Origin: CBDCWA01 sp046048295
GTDB taxonomy: Bacteria > Pseudomonadota > Alphaproteobacteria > Rhizobiales > Hyphomicrobiaceae
NCBI GenBank assembly: GCA_046048295.1
Contig: JBJOGJ010000075.1
Span: forward strand, 1-15,276
Length of the DNA: 15,276 bases
Reading direction: 5' to 3'
The notes under the pieces are model-generated. The model did no database searches. It was not told the origin of the DNA and worked only from the letters and a program-made list of their open reading frames with translations. The position numbers and the translations under genes were made by a program. This document shows positions 14,357-15,276 of the stretch, piece after piece. Each line of letters opens with the position of its first letter. The first letter of the stretch is position 1.

Positions 14357-15276
14357 TCATGTCGCGCCACCCTCCTGCGTGATTGTGACATCCTCGGAAG
14401 TCACCCCCGCGCGGGCCAGCAGCCTGCGTGCGCGCTCGAGATGCGGTCGGTCGAGCATCTGCCCATCGAGCGCCAGAACGCCGGCCTCCGGCGCCGCCTC
14501 GAACATCTGGACGATCGCGCGCGCCCTCTCTACGTCCTCCCCCGACGGCGTGAATGCCGCGTTGATGACGCTGACCTGGTCCGGATGCAGAGCCATCTTG
14601 CCTGAGAAGCCGTCGCGCGCAGCAGCCAGTGCCTCGGCCTGCAGTCCGGCAAGGTCGGGGATGTCGGTATAGACGCTGTCGATGGCGGCGACGTCGGCAG
14701 CCGTTGCCGCGAGCAGCGTCAGGTCGCGCACGAGCCGGTATGGCGTGGTCCAACCACCGCCGGTGAGACGGGTCGCTGTCGCACCGATCTCTGCCGAAAG
14801 GTCTTCGGCACCCCAGGCGAGTCCCACGAGGCGGGTGCTTGAGCCGGTATAAGTGGGAAGATTGAAGATTGCGCTGGCCGTCTCCGTTGCAAGCGCCAAG
14901 ATCCCGATCGCCCCCGGTGCAATCTCGTGTGTCTCCTCGAGTGTGCCAAGCAGGACGGACAGCCTGTGCACATCGTCGCCGTCGCGTGATTTCGGCAGCA
15001 TCACGCCGTCGGGCCTGCACGGGACGATCGATCTTAGATCGTCTTCCCAGTGCGCCGAGCTCAGGGCGTTGATGCGCACATAGAATTTCGGAGCGGTCGG
15101 CACGCCGGAGCCGGCCGCATCGCCACGCCGCTCATGCTGTTGACGCAGTAAATCCGCTGCCGTCTGCCGCCCGGCACCCTTGCGCACTTCGCTTACCGAA
15201 TCCTCCAGGTCGACCAGCAGCACGTCCGCGTTGGCAGTGAGAGCGCGGGCGAGCTTGCGCTCGTTGTCGCCCGGCA
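14357..15276 (-). CDS. HpcH/HpaI aldolase / CitE-like CoA-ester lyase, 5' end outside window
   Basis: About 305 residues are visible; the first few residues lie beyond 15276, since the frame is open to the window end and opens with PGDNERKLARALTANADVLLVDLEDSV, the usual N-terminal segment of CitE-like proteins. This family forms TIM barrels that cleave or make C-C bonds in CoA esters such as citramalyl-, malyl- or beta-methylmalyl-CoA, using Mg2+. Seen motifs: YVRINAL (substrate Arg), MLPKS, ETASAIFN (metal Glu), GAEDLSAEIG (metal Asp) and GKMALHPDQVSVINAAFTP near the end. The GTG at 15221-15223 is an internal Val, not the start. It lies 79 bp upstream of the VWA gene on the same strand, but the roles look unrelated. 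The exact substrate is not readable. It is not part of a citrate lyase operon here: no CitD or CitF is seen. Confidence 0.9.
   Translation of the reverse strand, partial: PGDNERKLARALTANADVLLVDLEDSVSEVRKGAGRQTAADLLRQQHERRGDAAGSGVPTAPKFYVRINALSSAHWEDDLRSIVPCRPDGVMLPKSRDGDDVHRLSVLLGTLEETHEIAPGAIGILALATETASAIFNLPTYTGSSTRLVGLAWGAEDLSAEIGATATRLTGGGWTTPYRLVRDLTLLAATAADVAAIDSVYTDIPDLAGLQAEALAAARDGFSGKMALHPDQVSVINAAFTPSGEDVERARAIVQMFEAAPEAGVLALDGQMLDRPHLERARRLLARAGVTSEDVTITQEGGAT

Overview
The window looks like chromosomal DNA of a high-GC alphaproteobacterium, most likely Hyphomicrobiales (Rhizobiales) and perhaps a Phyllobacteriaceae/Mesorhizobium-like organism. The main reasons are a two-domain cold-shock protein followed immediately by a DUF192 protein, then tRNA-Pro, then a short NDUFS4-type complex I accessory subunit. 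I recognise this order from rhizobial genomes. An AapJ-like amino-acid binding protein fits the same group. I could not run a database search, so the taxonomy is inferred.

Left part (1-6181): an accessory catabolic block of two divergent units. On the minus strand, a TAXI-type solute-binding protein without a signal peptide is followed by a UbiD-family prenyl-FMN decarboxylase that runs off the window start. On the plus strand are a D-2-hydroxyacid dehydrogenase, a fused NDP-forming acyl-CoA synthetase and an acyl-CoA dehydrogenase, closed by a clear rho-independent terminator. The 160-bp divergent region carries two short perfect palindromes. Taken together the five genes suggest breakdown of an unidentified organic acid: redox at a 2-hydroxy/2-keto group, CoA activation, alpha-beta dehydrogenation, and a decarboxylation/carboxylation step. 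The cytoplasmic-looking TAXI protein is the odd component, and this block is the best candidate for an undescribed system.

Middle part (6182-8896): a small membrane-anchored protein on the minus strand, then about 670 bp without a convincing gene but with two perfect palindromes 36 bp apart. After that come the housekeeping genes: the double cold-shock protein (its Shine-Dalgarno lies in the loop of a small hairpin), the DUF192 lipoprotein-like gene 4 bp downstream, tRNA-Pro(TGG), the NDUFS4-like subunit and tRNA-Arg(TCT).

Right part (8897-15276): an M20 amidohydrolase with a GTG start just behind tRNA-Arg, then an orphan AapJ-like periplasmic amino-acid binding protein. Converging on these from the minus strand are an HpcH/HpaI (CitE-like) lyase cut by the window end, a secreted von Willebrand factor A protein with about five tandem beta-sandwich-like repeats, and a second secreted protein built from about three units of the same repeat pattern. 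The last two probably work as an exported pair of unknown function. No CRISPR array, insertion sequence, phage gene or rRNA was seen.
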